This document shows positions 13,134-14,706 of a DNA stretch of 14,706 nucleotides, one piece after another (the stretch's first letter is position 1; each line of letters opens with the position of its first letter). Under the pieces are notes generated by a model. It was not told the origin of the DNA. It saw only the letters and a program-made list of their open reading frames with translations, and did not search any database. The position numbers and the translations under genes are program-made. The DNA comes from Planctomycetota bacterium (GTDB taxonomy: Bacteria; Planctomycetota; PUPC01; JACPCR01), in assembly GCA_030740295.1 (NCBI GenBank), contig JASLXP010001070.1, forward strand, positions 1 to 14,706, given 5' to 3'.

Positions 13134-14706
13134 TCGGCGTCCTGCATCAAGGCCTTTACTGCGGATACAAGCGCATCGCCCATCGCCATTCCGAGGAAGG
13201 GCAGGATGTGAAGGATGAGTCGAAAGTCCAGTGAAATTGCGTGAAAGAAGGCGACAGGTGCGGAGACAAGAAACATCCAGAGCAGCAGCACTCGGTTCTC
13301 GGTCAGAATCCATCTGAGCCAGCCCAAAATGGCAAGCCCCATCATGAGCGTCGATCCCATGAAAATAAATTCCCAGCCGTAACCGCCAATATAGATGGAC
13401 TGAAGGCCGGACAGAATATTGGTAATTGTCTCACCGGGCCTGTGCCATTCGGTGAGAAAATATCTAATCGAATTTGTCTCCGGTCCGCGATAGGGGTCTT
13501 CGCCTTTTGGCACAAGCGCATGATCAACAAATTCAATATTGCGGTAATACTTCAGGTGTTTGTTCACAGCGACCATCGGGTCGCCGTATTCATGATTCCA
13601 GTAAATGAAGCTCGGTAACTGAACGACCAGCGGAATCAGAATGGCCGCCGCTAACAGCTTCTTGTTCCAGTCATTCTTCCAGTAGACAGATGCCAGCATG
13701 ACGACCAGGGTCGAGAAGCTGTTCGTCCGGGTAAGACACATCAAAGAGGCAATGACCGCCAGCCATATGGTCCGCTTCTTCAGCGGCCAGTCTTTCTTGC
13801 CAAAGAGAAAAAGAACTAACGCAAGCCCAAGCGAGGTGAACAGCTCCAGCCGGTATCCGCGCACATTGATGTAGATGAAGTTCCCGTTAAACGCGACGAA
13901 GGCCGCGGCAAGTAATCCGACCGGGCGATTGAAGAGCTCCCGGCCAGTCAGCCACGTCATGACGATTGCAGCGAGTGACAGACCAAGAGTGATCAGGCGC
14001 AGTCCTGTCGCGCTGTGTCCGAAGAGCCATCCGCCGACTTTGACCAGAAACAGGTAGAGCGGCTCGCGAAATTCCGTGTCGATGAAGTAAGAGGAACGCT
14101 CTGCAATTTCGAGGTAGGTCTGTGGGTCGTTGTCGAGGGTTGCCGCGTGCAATTCAACGAGCTGCTCCCAGCGCAGGAGGAACGCCATCACCAGGATGAC
14201 ACCGACGGCCAGCCATTCACCTTTGCGACTGGTCAGCAATTCCGTTCGCTGCCACCTCCACAGCAGGATGGCCGCAAGGGCCAGAAAGATCTCCCTGGCA
14301 AAAAGCCGTAGGTCTTCAGGTACGGCAGAATGAAGCACGGCGAGGCAGCCAAGTGATGCCAGAAAGCCTATCGAACGCTCGATGGGCGTATTCAACGCGG
14401 ATTGCAGCAGGAGATAGAGCAGCACAGCGCCTGCGCCGAAGCAGACGAAGAGGTCCATTGGGAAAAGATCATGAATCCGCACGACGACCAGGTCTGTCTC
14501 CCTTGCCTCTCCTTTGTCTCTGGGGTCACTTACTTCCAGCTTTAACCGTGCCTGTTCACCCACCGGAATCAATCCCGTGATTTCGACTCCGTCTCCCTTC
14601 TGTTCGTTGAGGGGAAAACTGGTTTCGTCAGAAGAGCTCGTGACCGTCATCACGGCCTGGACATGTTCGAGGGGGTTGACCTCACTCATCACCCGCTCGT
14701 GCTTCG
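13130..14706 (-). CDS. GT-C fold membrane glycosyltransferase (PMT/ArnT-like), probably 5'-truncated by the window edge
   Basis: The frame is open from the right edge to the TGA at 13132-13130. The GTG/ATG pair at 14692-14687 is the first visible start, but lacks a clear ribosome site. Counting from that GTG, residues 1-78 are a soluble beta-rich domain (TVTSSSDETSFPLN, LIPVGEQARLKLEVSD). About ten to eleven hydrophobic segments follow (for example 81-100, 108-124, 135-146, 160-173, 232-248, 282-297, 308-320, 348-360, 444-461, 468-485). The loop LDNDPQTYLEIAERSSYF (186-203), then FREPLYLFLVKVGGWLFG, is the acidic first extracytoplasmic loop of PMT_2/GT39-like enzymes, with D187 and D189 as candidate catalytic or metal residues. 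Such enzymes transfer a sugar from a polyprenyl-phosphate donor to protein or lipid. The acceptor is unknown. It overlaps the TrpF-like start by four bases. Confidence 0.8.
   Translation of the reverse strand, partial: KHERVMSEVNPLEHVQAVMTVTSSSDETSFPLNEQKGDGVEITGLIPVGEQARLKLEVSDPRDKGEARETDLVVVRIHDLFPMDLFVCFGAGAVLLYLLLQSALNTPIERSIGFLASLGCLAVLHSAVPEDLRLFAREIFLALAAILLWRWQRTELLTSRKGEWLAVGVILVMAFLLRWEQLVELHAATLDNDPQTYLEIAERSSYFIDTEFREPLYLFLVKVGGWLFGHSATGLRLITLGLSLAAIVMTWLTGRELFNRPVGLLAAAFVAFNGNFIYINVRGYRLELFTSLGLALVLFLFGKKDWPLKKRTIWLAVIASLMCLTRTNSFSTLVVMLASVYWKNDWNKKLLAAAILIPLVVQLPSFIYWNHEYGDPMVAVNKHLKYYRNIEFVDHALVPKGEDPYRGPETNSIRYFLTEWHRPGETITNILSGLQSIYIGGYGWEFIFMGSTLMMGLAILGWLRWILTENRVLLLWMFLVSAPVAFFHAISLDFRLILHILPFLGMAMGDALVSAVKALMQDAE

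Noticed and set aside
13131..13313. Longer N-terminus for the TrpF-like protein (open frame up to 13313)
   Set aside because: The extra 60 residues lie within the GT-C gene, lack similarity to the family, and the ATGA overlap with AGGA before it gives a much better start.

Overview
The window reads as bacterial chromosomal DNA with tightly packed genes and GC mostly around 53-62 %, rising to about 75 % inside one gene. The content is secreted or polysaccharide-active enzymes of the toroid-lyase, beta-helix and heparinase II/III types, uroporphyrinogen-decarboxylase-fold (UROD) proteins far from any heme gene, and a GT-C membrane glycosyltransferase. That mix is typical of environmental polysaccharide degraders such as Planctomycetes, Lentisphaerae, Verrucomicrobia or Hydrogenedentes. 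This placement is inference from gene content; there is no rRNA or other marker.

Layout. Position 1 to 2599 (+) is the 3' part of a large gene for a probable alpha/alpha-toroid, polysaccharide-lyase-like protein; its reading frame is open at the left edge. A 28-bp-arm hairpin follows the stop. Next is a 734-residue right-handed beta-helix protein (2834-5038, +), which faces a small secreted SH3-domain protein (5147-5812, -). A divergent intergenic region (5813-6106) with two dyads separates the SH3 gene from a UROD-family gene (6107-7198, +). A second, very different UROD-family gene lies tail to tail with it (7227-8369, -). From about 8476 to 8650 there is a non-coding block of nested palindromes. 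Beyond it a 1236-residue multidomain heparinase II/III-like protein (8688-12398, -) is preceded by a TrpF-like protein (12471-13133, -) and a GT-C glycosyltransferase (13130 to the right edge, -). The last two overlap by ATGA and are probably translationally coupled.

How the genes may work together. The three large enzymes (toroid, beta-helix, heparinase-like) suggest breakdown of acidic, possibly uronic-acid-containing glycans. The UROD-like proteins belong to the wider fold family that includes corrinoid methyltransferases, so they might handle methyl groups released from such material. No corrinoid protein, transporter, sulfatase or regulator is in view, so this link is conjecture. The TrpF-like/GT-C pair looks like a separate unit.

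The points most worth a second look are the TrpF homologue whose catalytic cysteine position is alanine, the shifted metal-site motif in the second UROD protein, the nested-palindrome element at 8476-8650, and the compositional difference of the heparinase-like gene. I saw no tRNA, rRNA, CRISPR array, transposase or prophage gene.
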